DNA of 64,000 bases from Sorghum bicolor (Eukaryota; Streptophyta; Magnoliopsida; Poales; Poaceae), in the NCBI RefSeq assembly GCF_000003195.3, contig NC_012878.2, positions 21,218,771 through 21,282,770 on the forward strand. Direction: 5' to 3'. Positions 10,762-21,480 of the stretch are shown piece by piece. The notes under the pieces were generated by a model. It was not told the origin of the DNA. It ran no database searches and saw only the letters and a list, made by a program, of their open reading frames with translations. Made by a program: the position numbers and the translations under genes. Positions within the stretch are counted from its first letter, which is position 1, and the number at the start of each line of letters is the position of its first letter.

Positions 10762-11393
10762 AAAAAAGAAGTAGACATGATAGACTTTGTTCTAAACCCC
10801 ATCAACTAAAATCTATATGTCATTTTATTTCTTTCTTGTTTGCTTGATCACTAGATTGAATGTAGACCTAGCACAATTAGGGGTCAGGCCACCCAACAAT
10901 ATAAGCCTCTTGGGTGGCCCGAGAGACACACCTAGTCGAGCCAGACTCCCACTAAGGGGTTCGATCGACTGAGGTAAGTGTTGATCCATAGGACACCACA
11001 CCTGTCACGACTAAGGGAGGCTGGGGCAAAAACCCCAGTCGAGCCAGGCCATAAGGAGGGGGTCGACCGACCCACATATGGTGCAACTGGGCACCTTGTC
11101 ACGTTCAGAACAGAGTGTGGAAGGTGGCCATGAAATCGAAATTTCAAAATTTTGAAATTGGCCAGTCGACCGATCCCACTTTGGTGGGATTCAAACAGTC
11201 TCGGATCCCTCTCATCCCTCCTGATTATCCCTCCGATGCTCCAGGCTGATTTTGAATTCGTACGGCCAGGAGCGTCCTCCTAAGCCTTCAAGTAGCTCCC
11301 CCACTTCTTATTCTTCCTCCCATTGCCTTCCACCTCGAACCAAGAGCCATTATACACTCTTGAACACCTCACCATCACCACCAACACCTTGCC
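10762..11393 (+). other. Ath-1 post-pol spacer with GC-rich palindromes
   Basis: No supported gene. The stretch holds several TCGACCGA-type palindromes: around 10962 (GTTCGATCGACTG), 11060-11075 (GGGTCGACCGACCC) and 11164-11175 (GTCGACCGATCCC followed by ACTTTGGTGGG). These resemble elements in Ath-3 and lie between pol and the next ORF. Confidence 0.6.
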
Positions 11394-12208
11394 ATGGCCC
11401 CTCCATCGAAAAATAACCAGATCGTCCGTCCCCCTGACTCACCAATGCCTGCCTTCTCCCTCACGGAGAATTTGGAGCAACTTCTTGCGGTGGATGTCAT
11501 CGAGGTAGAGCCTCTAGCCATGGTGCCACCCACCAGAGGGCTGTCGGGGCCAAACACCCAGTCAGTCGCCAATGTCTTTGGGTCGCTCGACCTAGGGCGT
11601 GGTCACCCAAGGACCCCCCAGCATTTCTCCAAGTCGAGATCCTCGTCGCGTTCTCTCACTCTGATGAGAACGTTTGGGAAATCTCCGACAAGGGCGATCA
11701 TGCCAAAGTGGCCTACCACAGGCCAATTGGCATTGAAGGGCACCAGCAAGGCCCCCATCGATGTCTCCTTCAACACCACGGGCAGCTCAGCGTTCACGCC
11801 TTCCTACACCCCGGCCTCACCTCCGTTTCACAACATTCTGAGCGCAGGGCCCGGGATGGGGAAGAAACTCATCCTGTTCCTAGACACCGAAGAGCGGAGG
11901 GCCCTGAGGGAGTCCAATGACTCCACCAGTGGCTCTGTTCGCCATCGGCTATATCTGCCTCCCATCAGGGTCCCTCCTAGCCAATTCCAGGGGGAGCAGG
12001 AGAAGAGCGAAGTGGAGAAGCTCCTCCACGTCACGGGTATCCTACACAAGATGAACACGGCCCTCATGGAGATCTTGTCAGAGCTAAAGATGGCCTACTA
12101 GGATTTGGAAGACTAGTTCAACCATCTTCGCGTTAGCAATAATGCGAAGATCAAGAGGATCGCTAAGGCTATCAATAGAGAGGATCTACTAGAGATCCCC
12201 TCTCCCTA
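11394..12208 (+). pseudogene. Ath-1 post-pol ORF, function unknown (env position)
   Basis: The ATG at 11394 (MAPPSKNNQIV) opens 235 codons to a TAG at 12099-12101. The same frame continues through one more TAG to a final stop at about 12208, so about 270 codons once existed. Both internal TAGs fall where CAG (Gln) would fit a charged helical C-terminus (LHKMNTALMEILSELKMAY, then NHLRVSNNAKIKRIAKAI). I see no signal peptide or membrane segment, and no clear match to the ATHILA ORF-1-like gene of Ath-3. Its place downstream of pol is where Athila elements carry env-like or ORF-1 genes. I do not recognise the protein. Confidence 0.45.
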
Positions 12209-13865
12209 GTTTAATTTAGTTAGACTCTTAGGCACTTAGTTTGGATTATTCCATTTTGATTTCTCTAGTTCTATTTCCCTTTCAATTTTCCCTTTCTCAA
12301 ATGTAAAAGAGCCTTCCAATATTTGAATTTACAATTATGAATAAAAAGTTTAGTTTGAATAAAATAAAACTTTAAGTTCTGCTGGTGTGTTGCCACCAAC
12401 AGAGCATGTGCACGTGACGTCTCTTCATGTTCTTGAAATTCAGAACACAGAAAACCTCGAGTGTGGGGGATCGGCTGATCCCCCAATATCATCACTGGAC
12501 ACAACGAAGCACGCCCATTGGTCAGGAGCACAGTGTCGAGTTGATACGCCAAATATCGACCTAAAATTTGGGTCGGTCGACCGAAGGTTTTGCACCATCC
12601 GAAAAATGGACATCACAGCAACCCTCCACGCATCAAGGGGGACACATGGCCACCCTGGGTACACCAGGTTACGGTTGGTCGACCCCACCTAGTGTCCCCA
12701 GGCCCACCAGCCAGCATTAGAATGATGACCCGCATCTTCTTGTCTGGTTTGAACTCTTTACTCCCTCTCGTCCTTAATTTTCTCCTCCTCTATTCTAAAT
12801 GTTTAAAATGAAATTTAATTCACATGACTAACTCATGTCTTGGCATTTAAAGATCCATATGTGACACATAATTCATTCTGGCATATGTTTATGCTTATGG
12901 GTACAAAAATTATATAGGAATGCATTTTGACTAAGTTGTTAATGAAAGTGACATAGTTTGAAGCTCATGAATCACACCCATCCTGTTCAAGTTACTTGGA
13001 ATTTTATTTTTTTAAGTATCATAAAACTATAGTTTTATTCACTCCTCATTAGGAATGAAATTCCTACCAGAGCCAAAATACGTATGTCTGAAACAACCCT
13101 TGTGTGCAACTTGCATATGTATTAAGTTTGGTCAAATCATGTAGATCATAGTGAGATTTTTTCTCATATTCCTAAGATCAAGATCGCACACACCACATCT
13201 TTTGCCACTCCTACGCTGGGAGCACGCAACACCCCATTCCATCCCACAAAATATAGATGCTCCACATGCTAAATAGTGTAGAATCTCTCTATAAGAGTTA
13301 ATTATAGATGAGACACAAAAGCAGAGGCTATAAAAAATGCTAGCCTTGTCTCATAGAAACAAAGAAATAGAGAGAGCATAGTCAATAAAGGAGTTATCTA
13401 GTCATCATTTTCATATCACACTCACTTGCACATCTTGATCTCGGACTATGACACTCCTCTCCTTAGATCATTGTTTTGACATTACAATAAATACAATGCA
13501 TGATATGCTGCCTTGTTTTCCCCTACCAAGCTCAACATAAGCCTGATAGATGTAGGATGTAACATGAAGGGCTGAGAGTTATGCCTTGGTAAGATTGCTT
13601 TACAAACTGAGGAATTTGAGAGAGTGATAAATGAGGAGTCAGAATAAACTATGTGCTTTCTTTTGAACTATCATGAAAACTCTAAGTACCAAGAGTAAAA
13701 GTTTGGGAGCTGATTTTGTCTTAGGATTGTTCCTCTTATCAACTCCTCAAGGAAATCTGCTAGACACTTACCACATAACCCATTTGCATGACCGATGTCC
13801 TGAATGCAACTATATGCACTATGATCTTTAACTTCTCTCTAACCTTTACTCGAGGACGAGTAAAG
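12209..13865 (+). other. Ath-1 3' non-coding module
   Basis: No coding frame is supported. An internal polypurine-like tract with a hairpin lies at 12456-12484. From about 13150 to 13830 the sequence matches Ath-3 at 57260-58060 in the same order: AAGATCAAGATC, the CACACCACAT block, a GAGACAC stretch, CACATCTTGATCT and TATGACACT landmarks, and the CATAAGCCT stretch. Conservation without an ORF suggests cis-acting function or a non-coding RNA. Confidence 0.65.
12456..12484 (+). other. Internal polypurine-like tract with perfect hairpin (Ath-1)
   Basis: TCGAGTGTGGGGGATC at 12457-12472 differs by one base from the true polypurine tract before the 3' LTR (TCAAGTGTGGGGGATC, 13868-13883). It continues into a perfect 8-base stem: GGGGGATC, loop GGCT, GATCCCCC (12465-12484). 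Confidence 0.7.
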
Positions 13866-13884
13866 ACTCAAGTGTGGGGGATCT
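13866..13884 (+). other. Polypurine tract of Ath-1
   Basis: ACTCAAGTGTGGGGGATCT lies immediately before the TGTTGACG that starts the 3' LTR. Confidence 0.75.
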
Positions 13885-14351
13885 TGTTGACGATATTTTC
13901 ACTATGATTTTTGACCACTAAAACCATCAACAATGGTTAAGTTTTGGGGATAACACCAAGCAACTAAGTAGTGACATAAGTACAATTCACTTGGTTCCAC
14001 ATGTACATGTCATTATTTGGATGCAGGTGCAAACAACCACTCATCAAGCTCAAATTAAGCAAAGATGATCAAGAACCAAAACCACAACATATCAACAAAA
14101 ATTTAAAGATGACAAGTGGGGACAACATGTGGAGCAAGGTGGTGGGCCAACCCCCCAAGGGTAGGTCGGCCGACACACATTTGGTGGCCCCCACCTGGCC
14201 CACACTCCCACCGACCTCGACACCTTCTAGAAGCTTGGTGGGGCCCACATGGAAGCAATAGGTCGGTCAACCAACCTATGATGTTGGCCCACCTAAAGTC
14301 GATTCACTCCCACCGACGTCCCTATAATGAATATGTGATGGAAACCCCCAC
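13885..14351 (+). mobile_element. Ath-1 3' LTR, first part
   Basis: It begins TGTTGACGATATTTTC and contains CCATCAACA within the first 50 bases, an imperfect inverted repeat of the start. A GGTCGGCCGACA palindrome followed by CATTTGGTGGCCCCCACC lies at 14163-14190. It is cut at 14351/14352 by Tek-1. The continuation is at 29806. Confidence 0.8.
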
Positions 14352-14352
14352 C

Positions 14353-17300
14353 TGTAACAGAACTGCCCAATTATAAGAGATTAAGCCTAATAGTGACCAT
14401 TTGCACAGTCAAGCCATCGAGCTTAAGCCCATATAATCCCGGTAGTCCGTGATATCTTGAAGGATTTCAAACCACATATCGTACGTACAGCCAAGATCAT
14501 AATAAGTTCCACGGTCACCATTCACAATTACATCCAGTTCGCATCATTCGTCAAATACATCGGAGTACTTAAAGTTATTACAAACCAAGTTCTCAAGTAG
14601 TGGAAGCTTCATAGTTTGAAAGTAACACACACACATTTAGTCTGATACAGTGCCATAATTTGATAATTCCCACAAAAGCAAAAGAGAAGGAAGAGTGACC
14701 ATCGCCCTTGGTCTAGTTATCACCCATCGCTGGGTACAGGCAGAGGATGCAATAACCATAGTACATTTGCCCATCTGCAAAACAATATGGGGATAGAACC
14801 CTGAGTACGAGAATGTACTCAGCTAGCCTTACCCGACATAAATCAAAATAAAGACTCTTCAAGGATCATGAAGGCTGTATAGTGGGGTAGCTGAGACTTT
14901 TTGCGAAAAGCACCACTCACTAGAAGTACATCCTGACAGTACTCTCCTTTCTTTTAATTAGCTCAGGTTAGGTATTATTACCTATCATCTAGATTTGCAC
15001 CTGTACTATTTCAAACAAATGTAGTAATATGATGGTACCTCATCATAGCATTCATAAACATTAATCGCCACACAAACCACACTCACCGATCAAGTGAGCT
15101 ACAGATCACCGTATTACACTATCCAGGACCAAATCGCAGGTTCGGCAGGCACCGCCAGTACCCGAGGACCGTTCCGGCGACCGAGGTATCCAAGGTATAC
15201 GAAGGTTGCGCGCCGCACCCTCGTCGTTCTCCTCAACCATTACCAATACAGGGCATGGCGGCTCGACTCCCGGCCCGGATAGTGTTCAGGCTTCGCGGTC
15301 GGAACGACTTATCCTTCCAGCTAAGTGTGGGTCATGCGTTCAACATGACAAGAGGGCCGTCAACGATCGGTCCTTAATCGACACAGGCAGGGGCACTATG
15401 GTCAACCCCACCATAAGACCCTGCCCAGTCTCAATTTCCTTTCCACACTTGGTTACCTTTCTCCATAGCATTATGGCTAATCAAATAGGTGTCCACCTAT
15501 ATCTCGCAGGTGACAGGGAATCACCTAACTTCTACCGGACTAAGCAAGCTAAGCATAGACTCCGCGCTTATCTACATAGGACAAGATAGATAACAAGGGG
15601 TGATATCAAGGAGTAAGTAAGCATCAACGGCGTCAAGCAATTCCTATCACTTAAATGCAACATAGTAGAACAAGCATAATATAACAATTAAGTTAGCGAG
15701 AATAGGGAGGCTTAGAATGCTCTGGGGCTTGCCTTTCTCAAACGTGCTCAGCTTGTGGTCCGGGGACTCCTGCAGCTCTTCTCCTGGCTCTGGTCCTCCC
15801 AGAAGTTCCTGCTCCTCGGTCTCCTCCTGCTCCTCGGGTCCCACATCGTTCTCCTGCGAGCCTGTATGATGCATGTGTGCTCATGAGTGGAGTGCGAGAT
15901 GCCCGGGGTGCAATGCTTATGCAAGTGGGTACCAGACGACCATGACATGGTGCATAGATGACATATGTGGTTATTTCTACAAGGTAGTCAACATCATCCA
16001 AGAACATGTACTTGGATTGAGCATCTATTGCATTCTCTTCTACCAATTGCTTTCATGGTTAACCAGCAAGCTAACATGATGCTTCAAAGATACACCAAAC
16101 ACCCTTTTATTCTATTTAATTTATACACAACAATTCTTATTTTATTTAATCGCTTTTGGACCCACAAAAGTAGCATATGTTTCTGTTTATCAATAAATTC
16201 CATAAAAATTACAGCAGATCACTAGTCAACGATAAAGTCTACCATAAATTTCTCATAATATTTGGACATTTATTTTGGGCTACAAAAATTACAAGATTAT
16301 TCAATATAATTAAGTACAAATACCCTACTGTTGTCTAAGTGTCAAACAACAGATTTCATATTTTTATAAAATACTTGTTAACATAAGAAACACTCACAAA
16401 AATTTCCAGATTAATTGCATGATCCAATTATTTATTAAAAATCATAAACCACTGCCATGCAAGCATTTAAATCATCATAAATCAATTTATACAGCAATTA
16501 ATATGTGACATATTTTTCCCAAAGGCCAATCATCCATGCAGAGCCAACAAAACAAGTCTCCTATTTTTCTGAGTCATATTTTAATTACTATGCATTTTCC
16601 AATTTTCAGCAAAAAACATGGATTAAATATATTTGTACAGAAAAATTGTTTAAACATAACATGCAACCACACCGAACTGTAGATTTAGAATTATAGAACA
16701 CACTACAATTTATTTCACCATTTTTTGAGCCCTGGATCTCAAGATATAGATTTAATACCATTTAAACTATTTTCAGGAAATTATTTTCTGAAAAACCAAT
16801 TCAAATCCGGAACGAAAAACACTAAAGACAACCGGATCTCTACCCGCCTCGGTCCCCCTACGGCTGACAGTGGGTCCCCGACACCACTGGTCAGCGTGAC
16901 CGAGAGGGAGAGCACCTCTGACGAGCGGATCTCGTCGGCGGTGAGGTCTCCGGCCATGGGGTGAGCAGCAACGTGCTCCCCGCAGCGAGGCGGACCCAAG
17001 GGTGCCCTTGGTTCGGCCGGAGGATGACCGGAGCACTCTCGCCGGCATGCATGGCGGCACGGCGGCGCTGCTTGCCGTGGCCAGGCCGCTCCGGTGGAGT
17101 AGAGCGCGCACGGAGTACCGTCTACGCTTCCTCATCTCACTCCGAACCTAACGCGCTAAAGAACAGGCAAAACGGGACAGAAACGGGGAAGTTCCAACGC
17201 GGCGGAGCTCTACGACGAGCTCGGGCGAACTCCGGCGAGAGATTCAGGGTTCACGGAGGGTTTTCACATCGGTAGAGCGTGCGCAGGGGCTTACCGCGGC

Positions 17301-18153
17301 GAAGACGAGCACGGCGGTGGTCTTGGCGCAGATAAAGGGCCACTAACGCGGCCTGCGGCGAGCGGCAGAGCGCTGGCCGGCAATGGCGCCGCGGTGGTTG
17401 CTGCTGCTGCGGCTGCGCTAGCGAGCGGAGAAGAAGAGAGGGAGCGGGAGGGGACAGTATGGCGCCTGGGGGCGCGGGGTGCCGTCCCGACCGGGGTAAG
17501 CCGGTCGGCCAGCGGCGCATCCACGACGCCGGCGTACGGCCGCCACATGGCCGGCGTCAGGTGGAGCAAGACGGGCACCCGCGTGCGGGAGAGGGGAGGG
17601 GGAAACTGGGCGGCGCGGCTTGGCTCGGCCGAAAGGGAGGCGGTTGGCCCAGCAGCGCCTGCCCCTTTTTCTTTTTTCTTTTTTTTTAATTTCTTTTCTC
17701 CAAAAAGCTCAAATAAGATTTGTGAAGCCTTTGCAAATCATTTTAGGGGTTGGAGTAAAAAGAAGAAAGGTTCCCCACAAAATTTCCTGCAATTTTTCTT
17801 TAACATGTAAATTCAAATTCCAAACAGAATTTGAATCACACACCAAAACTAGTTCTAGGTTTTCAATTAAATTCATTTTAGGGAATTTTGTATAAAATCC
17901 ATTCCTCAATTTCCATAGCTCCAAAAATTTCACAAAATTACTCTTAATTCTTCTAACACCTATTTCAACTTGTTTTAGGCATCACAAGGGTTTTTGAACA
18001 AACATACTATTTCTATCATATTTAGTTCATATGAAATAAAGCACATAAAATCACACTTGAATGAATGGCATGCTCATGGATGCTATGCTTGATGAGAATG
18101 CTTATGGATGAGTTTATGAGACTAAGTGCATGCTTAACACCTAGGGTGTTACA
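14353..18153 (-). mobile_element. Tek-1 3' LTR
   Basis: The 3801-base LTR runs from TGTAACAGAAC (minus-strand 3' end) to GGGTGTTACA (minus-strand start). Compared with the 5' copy it lacks about 108 bases near 15066, where the right copy has a CATAACCCAAGTGTTCC stretch. It holds a GC- and CpG-rich island at about 16850-17650 with AT-rich sequence on both sides. Open frames inside it are not conserved as proteins. Confidence 0.9.
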
Positions 18154-18190
18154 ACCCTTCCCCCCTTAGGGAAATCTCGTCCCGAGATTT
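18154..18190 (-). other. Tek-1 polypurine tract and adjacent hairpin
   Basis: On the minus strand CCTAAGGGGGGAAGGGT abuts the 3' LTR. Directly upstream is a perfect 8-base stem with a 3-base loop (AAATCTCG, TCC, CGAGATTT; 18172-18190). Tek-2 has the identical hairpin at 44333-44351. Confidence 0.75.
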
Positions 18191-19530
18191 TGGGTTACTA
18201 ACCATTTCTTATGAAATTTTGGGTAAACTGTTTTTAGGTAATCCTCGGTTTCCCAGGTGGCATCTCTATCACCGTGATGACTCCACACCACCTTGTAAGT
18301 CTTGACAACTCTATTCCGGGTTACCTGCTCCTTGGTATCTACGATACCCACCGGTTGTTCTTTAGACTCCAAGTCTGCCTTTATCTTGATTCCTCGAGGT
18401 TCGATTCTTTGCTCAGGCACTTCGTAGCTGGGACACATGGAAAATCGGAAAGATTGAGCTTAATTCCCCAGTTAACTGAATCTTGTAGGCCACAGGGCCC
18501 TTCCTTTCTAGTATCTGATACGGTCCCACATATCTAGGTGCAAGTTTGCTTCGAACTCGGAAACGTTGAACTTTCTTCATTAGCGTAACCTTGAGGTAAA
18601 CATAGTCTCCTATATTGAACTTCAGTGGCCTTCTTCTCTTATCGGCATAACTCTTCTATCGTGATTGTGCCGCTTTCATATGTTGTTGTATGATTTGCAC
18701 CTTTTTCTCAGCCTCGTTCATGAAGTCGATACCATAGTATCTCCTTTCACCAGGCTCGACCCAGTTTAATGGAGTTCTACACTTACGACCATACAACGCT
18801 TCGAACAAAGCCATCTTGATACTTTCTTGATAGCTATTATTGTACGAGAATTCGGCTAAAGGTAACGATGATTCCCATGATCCTTTGGATGATAACACAC
18901 AAGCCCTCAGCATATCTTCGATCACTTGATGGAGTCTTTCCGTTTGACCCGAGGTTTGGGGATGATATGTTGTACTTCTTATCAGACTAGTCCCCAAACT
19001 CTTATGCATTCGCTCCCAGAAATGAGCGGTGAACTGTGGTCCTCTGTGTGATATGATGGTCTTGGGAATACCATGCAACTTGACAATCTCATCTAGATAC
19101 AGATCAGCATACTCAGGAGGTCTGTAACGAGTCTTAACAAGAATGAAATGAGCCGACTTGGTCAATCGATCTATGATTACCCAAATCGAGTCATTCCACT
19201 TTCATGTAGTCGGCAGACCTGTGATGAAGTCCATACTGACCTCTTCCCACTTCCACTCTGGAACTGATAACGGTTGCAACAGACCTGCAGGTTTCGTATG
19301 TATAGCTTTGACTCTGCAACACGTGTCACAACGGACCACATATGCTGCTATTTCTTTCTTCATTTTGGTCCACCAAAAGTGAGACCTCAGGTCTTGATAC
19401 ATCTTACTACTGCTAGGATGGATAGACAGCTTTGAGAGATGCGCTTCATCCATGATGCGATTCTTTAATTCTCGATTCTTCGGAACTACCAACCGATGCT
19501 GAAACTACAATACCCCTTTTTCATCAACTC
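18166..19530 (-). pseudogene. Tek-1 integrase with chromodomain-like tail
   Basis: From the right: the zinc region ([15 protein letters not shown] with CDTCCRVKA, about 19450-19300), then the core. The core shows SMDFITGLP, and IISHRGPQF in which the second catalytic Asp is His. The Glu region HPQTSGQTERLHQVIEDML is intact. The last part, 18438-18166, reads VVKTYKVVWSHHGDRDATWE and ends PKFHKKW: aromatic and acidic spacing of the chromodomain-like tail of Tekay chromoviruses. Several shifts and stops separate the pieces. A one-base difference near the end (ATTTTGGG against ATTTGGG in Tek-2) stops the frame before the LTR. Confidence 0.85.
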
Positions 19531-21060
19531 GGAACTGAGTCTTTGGGTCGTTTTTGATCTTTTCTTTGATGTAGAAAATACCCTTGTCTATTTTTTGACC
19601 TTTGATGACTTGACTTTCAAGTGAACAACTGAGCTGTATGTGACATAAGACTTCAGGATGCATGAGATTAAAACCATCTTCAAACAAAGGTTGAACTACT
19701 TGATAGTGTGGTTTGCGACTTAAGGCGTGTGCTACCACATTAGCCTTGCCTGGATGATAGTGGACCTCCAGATCGTAATCCTTGATCAGTTATAACCATC
19801 TTCGTTGCCTCATATTCAGCTCGGACTGATTGAAGATGTACTTTAGACTTTTATGATCAGTGTAGATATGACACTTGTTTCCTAACAAATAGTGCCTCCA
19901 GATCTTCAGAGCGTGCACTACTGCTGCTAGTTCGAGGTCATGAGTCGGGTAGTTGACTTCATGCTTCCTCAACTGTCGTGAAGCGTAAGCTATAACTCTG
20001 CCTTCTTGCATTAGCACACATCGTAAACCACTTTTCGATGCGTCGCAAAACACATCAAAAGGCTTCTCGATATTGGATTGCGCTAGAACAGGAGCGGTGG
20101 TTAGCAACTTTCACAAGGTGCGGAAGGCTATCTCACACCCTTCCGTCTAGACAAACTTATGATCCTTTTGTAGCAAACTGGTCATTGGCTTAGCAATCTT
20201 GGAGAAGTCGGGTATGAAACGACATTAATACCCGGCCAGACCAAGAAAACTTCGAACTTCCGAGACAGAAGTTGGTGCCTTCGAGTCCATGACTTCCTGT
20301 ACCTTTGACGGATCCACAGCAATCCCTTCTTCAGACAGAATGTGCCCTAGGAAAGGAACTTTCTTCAGCCAGAACTCGCACTTGCTGAACTTTGCATATA
20401 ACTGATGCTCTCGCAGTCGTGTTAGCACGACTCTTAGATGCTCGGCGTGATCTTGCTCATTTTCTGAATAGACCAGAATGCCATCGATGAACACCACAAC
20501 AAACTTGACTAACTCTGGCATAAAGACTGAGTTCATCAGATACATAAAGTATGCAGGAGCATTTGTCAACCCAAAGGACATGAAAAGATACTCATACAAC
20601 CCATATCTGGTGGCAAAAGCAGTCTTCGGGATATCTTGCGGACGGATCTTGATTTGGTGATACCCGGACCTCAAATCTATTTTGGAAAACACCTTTGCCT
20701 TGGATAGCTGATCAAACAAGATATTAATCCTTGGCAACACATACTTATTCTTGATTGTCACCGCATTGAGTGGACGATAGTCCACGCACATGCGCAGCGA
20801 TTGATCCTTCTATTTCACAAACAACGCCGGACAACCCCATTCTGATGAACTTGGCCGGATGAACCCTTTATCCAACAATTCCTTTAGTTGATTCTTCAAT
20901 TCAGCGAGTTCATTAGGCGGCATCTGGTACGGCCTTCTAGACATTGGTGTGGTACTTGGTATCAACTCTATTGCAAACTCTACTTCCCTATCTAGGGGAA
21001 GTCCTGGCAACTCTTCGGGAAAAACATCAGGGAACTCGCATACCACTGGGATCTGTGGCT
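19531..21060 (-). pseudogene. Tek-1 reverse transcriptase and RNase H
   Basis: RT occupies about 21046-20225: [48 protein letters not shown] and [12 protein letters not shown] are clear. The catalytic FIDD box reads FIDGILVYS, so the second Asp is replaced by Gly and the enzyme should be dead. RNase H follows ([37 protein letters not shown]) with its acids present. Stops fall at the RT-thumb junction (about 20224) and after HMKQRRW-like sequence at 19790. The domain order and DHKSL motif are of the Tekay/Del type. Confidence 0.85.
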
Positions 21061-21480
21061 AAGGAACCGCGTGCGTAGCACAATTGATGCTAGCTAAGTC
21101 GAATCGACGAGGCAGAGGTACTTGAAAAGACCCGCTGCCCTGAGGTTCCCTGAGAGATAACACCCTTTTCCCGGCATCTATGACAGCGTCCCACTCTTTC
21201 ATCCAGTTCATGCCTATGATAACATCTAAAACTAACCTAGGCATGACTACCAGATTTACTCGAAACACCTAGTTACTTATATCCAGGGTTGCCCCGCGGA
21301 CCACTCTATTTGTCAACACATCTGCCCCTGCTGAGCTGATGCGATAGCCATAACCCAAATCTGTAACTACTTGGTCATGCTTTTGTGTGAATGCTTGGCT
21401 CATGAATGAATGCGATGATCCAGGATCAAACAAAACAACTGCAAGATGTTGGTTCACAGGAAACATACCAGCTGTTACCA
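21061..21480 (-). pseudogene. Tek-1 protease
   Basis: The aspartic protease region includes VVLFDPGSSHSFMSQAF, where the usual DSG triad reads DPG. It is followed by [13 protein letters not shown] and the hydrophobic [12 protein letters not shown] flap-side strand. Stops at about 21268 and 21060 divide the frame. Tek-2 keeps DSG. Confidence 0.75.

Noticed and set aside
10762..12208. Retroviral-type envelope gene in Ath-1
   Set aside because: Position fits, but no signal peptide, membrane segment or cleavage site is visible in the frames read.
15206..15589. Open frame repeated at 26863-27246 with nearly the same protein
   Set aside because: Both lie in the two LTRs of Tek-1, so the similarity comes from LTR identity, not coding selection. 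The matching part of the Tek-2 LTR (about 41370-41760) has no such frame.
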